NCBI RefSeq assembly: GCF_011045015.1 | Contig: NZ_JAAKZY010000034.1 | Span: 1 to 62,197 of the forward strand | Source of the DNA: Streptomyces scabichelini | GTDB lineage: Bacteria > Actinomycetota > Actinomycetes > Streptomycetales > Streptomycetaceae | DNA length: 62,197 nucleotides | Reading direction: 5' to 3' | Shown: positions 17,701 through 24,461 of the stretch, piece after piece | How positions within the stretch are numbered: position 1 is the first letter of the stretch | Layout: each line of letters starts with the position of its first letter | Notes under the pieces: generated by a model | What the model was told of the DNA's origin: nothing | Databases searched by the model: none | Seen by the model: only the letters and a program-made list of their open reading frames with translations | Translations under genes and position numbers: made by a program

Positions 17701-18595
17701 CCGCGTACTGACGGTCGTTCTCCGAGAGATTGCCGAACGTCTTGTCGTTCGCGGGCAGGGCCGCGGCGATGACGGCGCGCTGGATCGACGCGTACTCCTT
17801 GGCGGAGGAGAAGGCCGCCAGGGCGCGGGTGCGCTGGATCATCTCCGGGTTGCTGGTCGCCTGCGCCATGTCCTGCGAGAGGCCGAGCAGCTGGTCGATG
17901 AGCCGGTGGTACGCCTCGACCGTCTGGGCGGAGTTCTCGGGATCCGCGTAGGCGTCGTTGCGGATGGGCTTGAGCTTGGCCAGCTCGGAGGCGATGGAGA
18001 CGACGTTGTCGCGGACGCCGTCGAGGTTCTCGTCGTTGCTCGCGTCGTCGATCTCGCGCGAGCCCTCCATGAAGGCGGTTCGCGCGCGGTCCGTCTTGTC
18101 GCGTACGCCCTTGATGGTGGCGTCGTTCGGGTTCGCGCCGTGCGCCAGCGGTCCGGCCGACTTGTCGCGCTCCTCCTGGAGCGCCGCGGCGAGCTCGGTC
18201 GCCTGCTCGGTCATGTCGGTCAGCAGCTTCATGTTGTCGAGCTGCTGGATGTCGTCCATGGAGTCGCTGATGCGCAGCGCGCCGAGCGAGGTCGCGGCGA
18301 CCACGGGCAGCGCGAGCAGCGAGACCAGACGGGTCGAGATGCGCCAGTTCCGCAGGGCTATTCGTGAGCCGGGGCCGCTGGGGCCCTTCGGCTTGGCTGC
18401 CGGGGGCGCGGGCGTTCCGGACGGGGCTCCCCCCGATGTGCCTGCCGCGCCGAGGCGCGAGGCGCGCTGACCGCTGTCGCCGGTCAGTGCCGGTCCCGGG
18501 TTCTGGGCGTGCTGGGGCGAGGAGCCGCGGTCGGTCCCGCCCTGCGGCCCCGGCTCCGCCGAAGCGCTGCCATCCCTCTTGAAACGTCCCTGCAC
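14741..18595 (-). CDS. cvnA: Conservon sensor histidine kinase-like receptor CvnA (second tandem copy)
   Basis: Protein of about 1284 residues. Order: Ser/Gly/Pro-rich N-terminus; membrane segment near LLALPVVAATSLGALR; NIT-type helical sensor region; second membrane segment (ALILLVLGVSLVGAFVVARS); HAMP-like helix; GHKL ATPase (HLLAELLENATSFS, HDTGIGLS, GLFVVGRLSQRHGI). A C-terminal tail of over 550 residues is rich in Gly, Pro, Arg and Gln, with repeated STAEIPRIDDRQG / GATGEFARPD / DTGQFPAPGR-like units, and ends VSGLPRRVPRANLVAGT. Start GTG 18595 is chosen from the family-like N-terminus GRFKRDG; AGAGG lies upstream. Kinase activity of CvnA proteins is not certain from sequence. Confidence 0.92.
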   Translation of the reverse strand: MQGRFKRDGSASAEPGPQGGTDRGSSPQHAQNPGPALTGDSGQRASRLGAAGTSGGAPSGTPAPPAAKPKGPSGPGSRIALRNWRISTRLVSLLALPVVAATSLGALRISDSMDDIQQLDNMKLLTDMTEQATELAAALQEERDKSAGPLAHGANPNDATIKGVRDKTDRARTAFMEGSREIDDASNDENLDGVRDNVVSIASELAKLKPIRNDAYADPENSAQTVEAYHRLIDQLLGLSQDMAQATSNPEMIQRTRALAAFSSAKEYASIQRAVIAAALPANDKTFGNLSENDRQYAASALDSQESELTSFASIYDGNAPALTKPIDDGSPTIEAADNYARRVLARENALEDREKRSYLDWIDSDSAKIQEMAKIELTLLNQMEQKARELRNESEREAIISGALILLVLGVSLVGAFVVARSMIRSLRRLQDTATKVAQDRLPELVKQLSESDPQDVDTSVQSVGVHSKDEIGQVAAAFDDVHREAVRLAAEQALLRGNVNAMFTNLSRRSQGLIQRQLSLISELESREADPDQLSSLFKLDHLATRMRRNGENLLVLAGEEPGRRWTRPVPLVDVLRAAASEVEQYERIELSSVPATEVAGRVVNDLVHLLAELLENATSFSSPQTKVKVTGHALPDGRVLIEIHDTGIGLSPEDLAAINERLASPPTVDVSVSRRMGLFVVGRLSQRHGIRIQLRPSDSGGTTALVMLPVDVAQGGKKVPGKPGQGAGVGGPAAAQAAAGVAAARRGGAGSGPALGAGAGGGAAPGGPGRLNSGPQRGQVGAGSAPRPALTGSDSGGRPSGPGGARGPQPPQPPQPPQGRPTPAGAAPGAPQGLQAAGTGAPQGFDGFNDSGRQDFGGPRGAVPPPRRPENNSEQGRGPRQPQLPPPGGPRAELPGGNPQPRVPTWSDDNAQPPVPRDSLDAPRGHEESDATSHMPRVDGRQGPGSTAEIPRIDDRQGAGATGEFARPDVDAPRPGGPSDFDMPRPGSGAQQGSGQFVRPDVFGPPNPSARQNPSPNGRFPASGYNGSSADRDGRDSRDGRQDTGQFPAPGRSERQDASSTGEFPVPGRGEGQGGGDTGQSERPGAGGTNGSQRPQRPQPRRRPSLPPQPRHEPEGLPPATGPGDGRTPLYDTLETNWFNQAQGNGARSEPASSTSSMDTPPQQPSQAPAAPQRPASAPAPAVTSSWRATPNDELGRQAERVRQPTAGGVTVSGLPRRVPRANLVAGTAQQQQHQSGPQVSRAPDDVRGRLTNLRRGIQQGRQAGTGQTGSFPSPTHQQER

Positions 18596-19189
18596 TAGCG
18601 TCGCAACCTCTGGACCAGGCGCCCCTCCGCGTGACGGCGGGACGGTGTCGGCGTCGTACCCGGCGCAATGCGCCTTTTGTCGGTCGTCGTGACCGGCGCT
18701 GTCTCCCCCATTCCCGCCGCCATGCGGCGCTGCTTCGCGCCCCCTGTGCGCCGGTTCGATCCGGCGACGGTTCGTGGAATTCCAGCACAGTGCCGGATCT
18801 CCAACAAGGGCCATGGCCATGCTGTGACCAACGTGACCCCTCGTGAGGGGCGGGTTACGAGACGTAGAAAGTGATCCTGTACGTAACGGGCATATCATGC
18901 CGCTTCGCTCGTGCGCGAGACGTGTCCCAGTCGCCATGATCAGGAGCGGAATGATGTCTTCAGTGGCGGAATGCCCGTTTCGTCGGGGTCGGCTGTCGGC
19001 CTGAATTGACCGTTTTGACGGGTGGTTCGTGAGGAAACTCACACGGTGATCATGGGGTCTTCACAACTTTCCCGGGGAATCGGATGTTTAGCCTAAGGCT
19101 TTACAGGCACAGCAAATCCGACAACACGCGCTCGCGCGAAGGCCGTTGGCCGTGCGCGGCGCCCGTACCGACGGGGTCAGACACCGCAC
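18596..19189. other. Upstream region of the second conservon
   Basis: 594 bp with no gene I can support. It carries short symmetric elements that could be operators: CCCCTC-GT-GAGGGG at 18837-18850, and GTTACG (18854-18859) facing CGTAAC (18882-18887). The part from 18850 to 19100 is AT-richer than its surroundings, as expected for promoters reading left into cvnA and right into the small gene at 19190. Confidence 0.4.
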
Positions 19190-19387
19190 ATGAAGACGAC
19201 GATGATGTTCCGCAACATAGCCAATCCGCGACGCACCACGCTGGCGCACCTCGAGGACGCCGACGAGCTGCGGACGCCGGAGCAGCGGGAACACCAGGAG
19301 CACACCGTCGAGCTCCCCGCCCAGACCGCCAACCCCCGGCGCACGGTCCTGGAGGACATCCCGGTCGCGGCCACCACTGCGCAGTAG
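19190..19387 (+). CDS. Small protein with duplicated ANPRRT motif, function unknown
   Basis: Reading frame of 65 residues starting at ATG 19190 (a second ATG pair follows four codons later). I do not recognise a family. The sequence contains the motif ANPRRTTLAHLED near the N-terminus and again ANPRRTVLEDIP near the C-terminus, 33 residues apart, joined by an acidic, Glu/His/Gln-rich linker. No membrane segment, signal peptide or cysteine is present. Codon choice and the internal repeat argue for a real gene, and I believe an equivalent small gene occupies this position in other streptomycetes. Ribosome site is weak (GGGG 15 nt upstream). Confidence 0.6.
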   Translation: MKTTMMFRNIANPRRTTLAHLEDADELRTPEQREHQEHTVELPAQTANPRRTVLEDIPVAATTAQ

Positions 19388-19520
19388 GACTCCGAATCGA
19401 GGACGAGCCCTCACCGATCCACCCGATCCACCGGACGCAATTGCGCGAGGTCGCGTCCCCTTGCCGCGTTAGCCTGGAGCGTCATACTCCGGCCGGCTCA
19501 GTAGAGGGGCGCAAGATCCC

Positions 19521-20309
19521 GTGCGCATCGCCAGGTTCTCCATCGACGGCAACGTCGCGTTCGGCGCGGTCGAGGGCGAGAGCCCTCCTGGATCGACCGA
19601 CGGGCTCGTCCTCGACATCATCAAGGGCATCCCATTCGCCGACTTCGACCTCTCCGGTACGAAGGTCCCGCTGAGCAAGGTCCGGCTGCTGCCGCCGGTG
19701 CTCCCGAACAAGGTCGTGGCCTTCGGCCGCAACTACGCGGAGCACGCGAAGGAACTCGGCAACGAGGTGCCCGACGCCCCGTTCGCCTTCTTCAAGCCGT
19801 CCACCTCGGTGATCGGCCCCGGCGACGAGATCGCGTACCCCTCCTTCTCGCAGGAACTGCACCACGAGGCCGAGCTGGCCGTGGTCATCGGCCGTATGTG
19901 CCGCGAGGTCCCGCGCGAGCGCGTCAAGGACGTCATCCTCGGCTACACCTGCGCCAACGACGTCACCGCGCGCGACGTCCAGAAGCGCGAGAAGCAGTGG
20001 GCGAGGGCCAAGGGCTTCGACTCCTCGTGCCCGCTCGGCCCCTGGGTGGAGACGGACGTCGATCCGTCCGACCTGACCATCCAGTGCACGGTCAACGGCG
20101 GGCAGCGCCAACTGGGGCGTACGAGCGACATGATCCACTCCATCGAGGATCTGATCGTGAACATCACGGAGGCCATGACGCTGCTCCCCGGCGACGTGAT
20201 CCTCACGGGCACCCCGGAAGGGGTCGGCCCACTCAACGTCGGCGACGAGGTCGCCGTCACCATCGAAGGCATCGGCACTCTCACCAACAAGGTGATCAAG
20301 CGTGGCTAA
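19521..20309 (+). CDS. Fumarylacetoacetate hydrolase (FAH)-family protein
   Basis: Protein of 262 residues. The C-terminal FAH fold (about residues 60-262) starts with VVAFGRNYAEHAKELG. It carries the metal ligands in HHEAELAVVIG (two Glu) and CANDVTARD (Asp), plus the closing GDVILTGTPEGVGPL block. Such enzymes cleave or decarboxylate/isomerise 2-oxo acids with Mg or Mn; the exact substrate (acylpyruvate, oxaloacetate or a homoprotocatechuate intermediate) cannot be read from sequence. It starts at GTG 19521 and overlaps gltX by 8 bp, so the two are co-transcribed, an arrangement common in actinomycetes with no obvious metabolic logic. Confidence 0.9.
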   Translation: MRIARFSIDGNVAFGAVEGESPPGSTDGLVLDIIKGIPFADFDLSGTKVPLSKVRLLPPVLPNKVVAFGRNYAEHAKELGNEVPDAPFAFFKPSTSVIGPGDEIAYPSFSQELHHEAELAVVIGRMCREVPRERVKDVILGYTCANDVTARDVQKREKQWARAKGFDSSCPLGPWVETDVDPSDLTIQCTVNGGQRQLGRTSDMIHSIEDLIVNITEAMTLLPGDVILTGTPEGVGPLNVGDEVAVTIEGIGTLTNKVIKRG

Positions 20310-21777
20310 CGCGAACGTCCGCGTACGTTTCTGTCCCTCGCCGACCGGCAACCCCCATGTGGGCCTGGTCCGCACCGCCCTGTTCAACTGGGCGTTCGCC
20401 CGCCACCACGGCGGCACCCTGGTCTTCCGCATCGAGGACACCGACGCGGCCCGCGACTCCGAGGAGTCGTACGAGCAGCTGCTGGACTCGATGCGCTGGC
20501 TCGGCTTCGACTGGGACGAAGGCCCGGAGATCGGCGGCCCGCACGCGCCGTACCGCCAGTCGCAGCGCATGGACATCTACCAGGACGTCGCGCGCAAGCT
20601 CCTGGACGGCGGCCACGCGTACTACTGCTACTGCTCGACGTCCGAACTGGACGCCCGCCGCGAGGCCGCCCGCGCGGCCGGCAAGCCCTCCGGCTACGAC
20701 GGTCACTGCCGCGCGCTCACCGACGAGCAGCTCGCGGTGTACAGGACCGAGGACCGCGAGCCCATCGTCCGCTTCCGCATGCCCGACGAGCCGATCACCT
20801 TCACGGACCTGGTCCGCGGCGAGCTGACGTTCACGCCGGAGAACGTGCCGGACTACGGGATCGTACGAGCCAACGGGGCACCCCTGTACACGCTCGTGAA
20901 CCCCGTCGACGACGCCCTCATGGAGATCACCCACGTCCTGCGCGGCGAGGACCTGCTGTCGTCGACCCCGCGCCAGATCGCCCTCTACAAGGCACTGACC
21001 GAGCTGGGCATCGCCAAGTCCGTGCCCGCCTTCGGGCACCTGCCGTACGTCATGGGCGAGGGCAACAAGAAGCTCTCCAAGCGCGACCCGCAGTCGTCGC
21101 TGAACCTCTACAGGGAGCGTGGCTTCCTCCCGGAGGGCCTGCTCAACTACCTCTCCCTGCTCGGCTGGTCGCTCTCCGCGGACCAGGATGTCTTCTCGAT
21201 CGACGAGATGGTCGCGGCCTTCGACATCAAGGACGTCGTCCCGAACCCGGCCCGCTTCGACCTGAAGAAGTGCGAGGCGATCAACGCCGACCACATCCGG
21301 CGGCTGGACGTGAAGGCGTTCGTCGAGGCCTGCGGCCCGTGGCTGAAGGCCCCGCACGCGTCCTGGGCGCCCGAGGACTTCGACCAGGCCAAGTGGGAGG
21401 CGATCGCCCCGCACGCCCAGACCCGCCTCACGGTCCTGTCCGACATCACGCAGAACGTCGACTTCCTGTTCCTGAAGGAGCCCGTCGAGGACGAGGCCTC
21501 CTGGAACAAGGCGATGAAGGAGGGCTCGGACGCGCTCCTGCGCACGGCCCGCGCGAAGTTGGAATCCGCGGACTGGACGAGTCCGGAGGCGCTGAAGGCC
21601 GCCGTCCTCGCGGCGGGCGAGGAGCACGGCCTCAAGCTCGGCAAGGCCCAGGCCCCCGTCCGCGTCGCCGTCACCGGCCGCACGGTCGGCCTCCCCCTCT
21701 TCGAGTCCCTGGAAGTCCTGGGCAAGGAGAAGACGCTGTCCCGCATCGACGCGGCCCTGGCGAAGCTGACCGCGTAG
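20302..21777 (+). CDS. gltX: Glutamyl-tRNA synthetase
   Basis: Protein of 491 residues, class I aminoacyl-tRNA synthetase. The HIGH-type motif is PSPTGNPHVG (residues 12-21) and the KMSKS-type motif is KKLSKRD near residue 256. A helical anticodon-binding C-terminus follows. It charges tRNA-Glu and, because actinomycetes normally lack glutaminyl-tRNA synthetase, is expected also to misacylate tRNA-Gln for conversion by GatCAB. Notably, two tRNA-Gln and three tRNA-Glu genes lie 1.1-1.7 kb downstream. GTG start at 20302 overlaps the FAH gene. A 17-bp hairpin follows the stop. Confidence 0.97.
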   Translation: MANANVRVRFCPSPTGNPHVGLVRTALFNWAFARHHGGTLVFRIEDTDAARDSEESYEQLLDSMRWLGFDWDEGPEIGGPHAPYRQSQRMDIYQDVARKLLDGGHAYYCYCSTSELDARREAARAAGKPSGYDGHCRALTDEQLAVYRTEDREPIVRFRMPDEPITFTDLVRGELTFTPENVPDYGIVRANGAPLYTLVNPVDDALMEITHVLRGEDLLSSTPRQIALYKALTELGIAKSVPAFGHLPYVMGEGNKKLSKRDPQSSLNLYRERGFLPEGLLNYLSLLGWSLSADQDVFSIDEMVAAFDIKDVVPNPARFDLKKCEAINADHIRRLDVKAFVEACGPWLKAPHASWAPEDFDQAKWEAIAPHAQTRLTVLSDITQNVDFLFLKEPVEDEASWNKAMKEGSDALLRTARAKLESADWTSPEALKAAVLAAGEEHGLKLGKAQAPVRVAVTGRTVGLPLFESLEVLGKEKTLSRIDAALAKLTA

Positions 21778-21782
21778 CACAC

Positions 21783-21821
21783 ACGGAGGGGCGGCACCCG
21801 GCGTGGGTGCCGCCCCTCCGT
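21783..21821 (+). terminator. Terminator of gltX
   Basis: Perfect 17-bp inverted repeat with arms ACGGAGGGGCGGCACCC (21783-21799) and its complement (21805-21821), loop GGCGT, six bases after the gltX stop. There is no T-run, as is usual in streptomycetes. Confidence 0.85.
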
Positions 21822-21933
21822 GCGTGGCTGCGATCAGACGTCGTACTCGTCGATCAGGGCGGGTCAGCGACCCGACCCCGCTTTCGGCCCTGCTCCGCAG
21901 AAAGCGAGGGACGCCGTCCCCAGCCCCGGGTTA

Positions 21934-22004
21934 CCGTCGGACCATGAGCATCAGCGCCGTGGTCTGGGACATCGACACTGCATTCATCGGGGGATAACCC
22001 CCGA
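21934..22004 (+). pseudogene. Truncated duplicate of the HAD gene start (17-codon mini-cistron with stop-codon hairpin)
   Basis: ATG 21944 opens a 17-codon frame, MSISAVVWDIDTAFIGG, ending TAA at 21995-21997. Its first ten codons duplicate the start of the HAD gene exactly 100 bp downstream (27 identical bases, 21950-21976 and 22050-22076). Each copy has a TAnnnT box six bases before ATG (TACCGT at 21935-21940, TACTGT at 22035-22040), so the promoter was duplicated too. The stop sits in the ATAA loop of a perfect hairpin TCGGGGG/CCCCCGA (21987-22004). It may be a relic or a leader cistron that dampens HAD expression. Confidence 0.6.
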
Positions 22005-22043
22005 ACCCCCAGCCGGGAGCGGTGTCGGCGGTACTGTCGTGTC

Positions 22044-22808
22044 ATGACGATCAGCGCCGTGGTCTGGGACATCGACGACACGATCTTCGACTACACCACG
22101 GCCGACCGGGCCGGAATGCGCGGGCATCTCGCGGCCGAGGGCCTGCTCGACGGGTACGCGTCCGTGGAGCAGGCCCTCGGGCGCTGGCGGGAGGTCACCG
22201 ACCGGCAGTGGGCCAGGTTCGCGGCGGGGGAGGCCTCCTTCGAGGGGCAGCGGCGTGACCGGGTGCGGGTCTTCCTGGGGGAGGAGCTGACCGACGCCGA
22301 GGCCGACGCCTGGTTCCTGCGGTACATGGACCACTACGAGGCCGCCTGGGAGCTCTTCCCGGACGTGCTGCCCGCCCTCGACACCCTCGCCGCCAGCCAC
22401 CGGCACGCTGTGCTGTCGAACTCCAGCCTCCACGTCCAGGACCGCAAGCTCCGCATCCTCGGCGTACGCGACCGCTTCGAGTCCGTCCTGTGCGCCGCCG
22501 AACTCGGCGTCTCCAAGCCGGACGCCCAGGCCTTCCATGCGGCCTGCGAGGCCCTGGAGCTGTCCCCGCACCAGGTCGCGTACGTCGGCGACCACCCGGA
22601 GATCGACGGACAGGGCGCGGCCGACGCGGGGCTCTTCTCGGTCTGGATCGACCGCGTGGGCGTGAACGCCGTCACTGACGCCGCCGACACGCGCGGGAAC
22701 GACGTACTTGATCAGCCCGCCGGCCTGCGCCGAATCGCCTCGCTGGCCGAACTTCCGGGGATCCTCCGGGCCGATACCCGTTTTGGAGCGCCGTCCACCT
22801 TCGGGTAA
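22044..22808 (+). CDS. HAD-superfamily hydrolase
   Basis: Protein of 254 residues, haloacid dehalogenase fold. Motif I is DIDDTIFD (residues 9-16, nucleophile Asp9), motif II LSNSS, motif III the lysine in VSKPDAQ, and motif IV GDHPEIDGQGA. A helical cap (about residues 20-100) sits between motifs I and II. It is probably a phosphatase of small phosphorylated metabolites; the substrate is unknown. TACTGT is placed six bases before ATG 22044 and no ribosome site is visible, so it is probably a leaderless mRNA. It is preceded by its own truncated duplicate and followed by the tRNA cluster. Confidence 0.9.
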   Translation: MTISAVVWDIDDTIFDYTTADRAGMRGHLAAEGLLDGYASVEQALGRWREVTDRQWARFAAGEASFEGQRRDRVRVFLGEELTDAEADAWFLRYMDHYEAAWELFPDVLPALDTLAASHRHAVLSNSSLHVQDRKLRILGVRDRFESVLCAAELGVSKPDAQAFHAACEALELSPHQVAYVGDHPEIDGQGAADAGLFSVWIDRVGVNAVTDAADTRGNDVLDQPAGLRRIASLAELPGILRADTRFGAPSTFG

Positions 22809-22897
22809 TGTTCTTCCTGCGCCACCGGAGCGGGCCGACAGGCCGGGAGCCGGAGGCGCAAGCTAAAACAAGATCCCCACCGGGGGTTGCGTTTCCA

Positions 22898-22969
22898 TGG
22901 CCTATGGTGTAATTGGCAGCACGACTGATTCTGGTTCAGTTAGTCTAGGTTCGAGTCCTGGTAGGCCAG
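22898..22969 (+). tRNA. tRNA-Gln (CTG anticodon), copy 1
   Basis: 72-nt cloverleaf. Acceptor stem TGGCCTA/TAGGCCA with discriminator G, anticodon stem ACTGA/TCAGT, loop TTCTGGT with CTG at 22931-22933, and T-arm GGTTCGAGTCC. CCA is not encoded. It differs from copy 2 only at a compensated acceptor pair (C-G here, T-A there). Confidence 0.97.
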
Positions 22970-22990
22970 CTCGCAGAGCTCATCTGCAAA

Positions 22991-23063
22991 GCCCCCGTTG
23001 TGTAGCGGCCTAGCACGCTGCCCTCTCAAGGCAGTAGCGCCGGTTCGAATCCGGTCGGGGGTA
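22991..23063 (+). tRNA. tRNA-Glu (CTC anticodon), copy 1
   Basis: 73-nt cloverleaf. Acceptor GCCCCCG/CGGGGGT with discriminator A, anticodon stem CTGCC/GGCAG, loop CTCTCAA with CTC at 23025-23027, and T-arm GGTTCGAATCC. CCA is not encoded. It differs from copies 2 and 3 by one compensated pair in the anticodon stem. Confidence 0.97.
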
Positions 23064-23152
23064 CGGATCCTTCCCAGGGAGACAGTCCGGGTCGTACCCA
23101 CTGGTTCTCACGGTGACAAACATCCGGCTATCGCCGGGTGAGGATCGCTAGG

Positions 23153-23225
23153 GCCCCCGTTGTGTAGCGGCCTAGCACGCCGCCCTCTCAAGGCGGTAGC
23201 GCCGGTTCGAATCCGGTCGGGGGTA
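23153..23225 (+). tRNA. tRNA-Glu (CTC anticodon), copy 2
   Basis: 73-nt cloverleaf identical to copy 3. Anticodon stem is CCGCC/GGCGG and CTC lies at 23187-23189. The 89-bp gap before it is the longest spacer inside the cluster and shows no further tRNA. Confidence 0.97.
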
Positions 23226-23246
23226 CAAACTGGTCTAAACCATCAT

Positions 23247-23318
23247 TGGTCTATGGTGTAATTGGCAGCACGACTGATTCTGGTTCAGTTAGTCTAGGTT
23301 CGAGTCCTGGTAGACCAG
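23247..23318 (+). tRNA. tRNA-Gln (CTG anticodon), copy 2
   Basis: 72-nt cloverleaf with acceptor stem TGGTCTA/TAGACCA. CTG lies at 23280-23282. It is otherwise identical to copy 1. It sits 21 bp after the preceding tRNA-Glu, so it is probably cut from one precursor. Confidence 0.97.
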
Positions 23319-23361
23319 CTCGGATCTGCGGCGGTGTAAATTAAGCGCTTGCAAGATCCTC

Positions 23362-23434
23362 GCCCCCGTTGTGTAGCGGCCTAGCACGCCGCCCTCTCAA
23401 GGCGGTAGCGCCGGTTCGAATCCGGTCGGGGGTA
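23362..23434 (+). tRNA. tRNA-Glu (CTC anticodon), copy 3
   Basis: 73-nt cloverleaf identical to copy 2. CTC lies at 23396-23398. It is the last tRNA of the cluster, with a strong hairpin terminator starting 5 bp downstream. Confidence 0.97.
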
Positions 23435-23439
23435 CGTGA

Positions 23440-23475
23440 CGAAGAAGCCCTCCCCAGCTGGGGAGGGCTTCTTCG
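23440..23475. terminator. Terminator of the tRNA cluster (also facing ndgR)
   Basis: Perfect inverted repeat of 17 bp, CGAAGAAGCCCTCCCCA (23440-23456) and its complement (23459-23475), around a central GC. It lies between the convergent tRNA cluster and ndgR, so it can serve both. Confidence 0.88.
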
Positions 23476-23556
23476 TGTTGAGTTGAACGGCAGGACAACC
23501 TCAACTCCAGCCGGTCGCTGCGGCGTTGAAGCGACCGGTCGGATCGACTCGGGGTA

Positions 23557-24273
23557 TCAGCCGGTGCGGCGCAGCGCCTCCGAGAGGCGGGCTGCCGCGT
23601 CGATGACCGCCTGGGCGTGCATCCGGCCCGGGTGGCGGGTGAGGCGCTCGATCGGCCCGGAGACCGAGACGGCGGCCACCACCCGGTTCGAGGGCCCGCG
23701 CACCGGCGCCGAGACGGACGCGACGCCCGGCTCACGCTCGCCGATCGACTGGGCCCAGCCCCTGCGCCGTACGCCCGACAGCGCCGTCGCCGTGAAGCGG
23801 GCGCCCTGGAGGCCGCGGTGCAGGCGCTCCGGCTCCTCCCAGGCCATCAGGATCTGGGCCGAGGAGCCCGCCTTCATGGTGAGCGTCGAGCCGACCGGGA
23901 CCGTGTCCCTGAGGCCCGACAGGCGCTCCGCCGCGGCGACGCAGATACGCATGTCGCCCTGGCGGCGGTAGAGCTGCGCGCTCTCGCCCGTGATGTCACG
24001 GAGGTGGGTGAGCACCGGGCCCGCCGTCGCCAGCAGGCGGTCCTCGCCGGCCGCCGCGGCCAGCTCGGCCAGGCGCGGACCGAGAATGAAACGGCCCTGC
24101 ATGTCCCGCGCCACCATCCGGTGGTGCTCAAGTGCCACGGCGAGACGATGTGCCGTGGGTCGTGCCAGTCCGGTCGCCGCGACCAGGCCCGCGAGGGTGG
24201 CCGGACCGGACTCCAGGGCGCTCAGGACAAGGGCTGCCTTGTCCAGAACGCCGACGCCGCTACTGTTGTCCAT
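23557..24273 (-). CDS. ndgR: IclR-family regulator NdgR
   Basis: Protein of 238 residues. An N-terminal winged helix-turn-helix (about residues 8-65, with [20 protein letters not shown]) is followed by the IclR effector domain, whose [15 protein letters not shown] and [19 protein letters not shown] are typical. It is divergent from leuCD, the position in which NdgR/AreB is known to control leucine biosynthesis and nitrogen-source responses in Streptomyces. Start ATG 24273 gives the family length. Autoregulation from the shared 188-bp intergenic region is likely. Confidence 0.93.
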   Translation of the reverse strand: MDNSSGVGVLDKAALVLSALESGPATLAGLVAATGLARPTAHRLAVALEHHRMVARDMQGRFILGPRLAELAAAAGEDRLLATAGPVLTHLRDITGESAQLYRRQGDMRICVAAAERLSGLRDTVPVGSTLTMKAGSSAQILMAWEEPERLHRGLQGARFTATALSGVRRRGWAQSIGEREPGVASVSAPVRGPSNRVVAAVSVSGPIERLTRHPGRMHAQAVIDAAARLSEALRRTG

Positions 24274-24461
24274 GCAACGATACTCGCGTCTCACTCTGTG
24301 AAACGCAAGTTCAATTTTCCGTGGAACGCGCCACCCTGTACGTACAACGGCCCGTAGACCAGCGGGCCCGGCGGCAGACGTCCGGTGCGGGGGTGACGGA
24401 CGCGGCCATCCCGAAGTCTCTAGTTGGGCCGGCGCCACACAGGCCGGCCGGAGGGAAAGCG
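24274..24461. promoter_or_regulatory. ndgR-leuC divergent control region
   Basis: 188-bp intergenic region between two start codons. It contains an AT-richer core at about 24300-24335 (GCAAGTTCAATTTTCC) with a small palindrome TTCC-GT-GGAA. As ndgR faces its expected target leuCD, NdgR binding here is the natural expectation. I cannot identify the exact operator. No attenuator peptide or T-box is visible. The leuC ribosome site GGAGGG is at 24450-24455. Confidence 0.5.

Noticed and set aside
14660..18367. Plus-strand open frame of 1235 codons opposite the second cvnA
   Set aside because: Low-complexity Arg/Gly/Leu sequence with no domain; it is the mirror of the biased codon use in cvnA.
22898..23434. 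tRNA cluster as an integration site for a mobile element
   Set aside because: No integrase, excisionase or repeated tRNA 3' end is found nearby; duplicated tRNAs are explained by tandem gene duplication.
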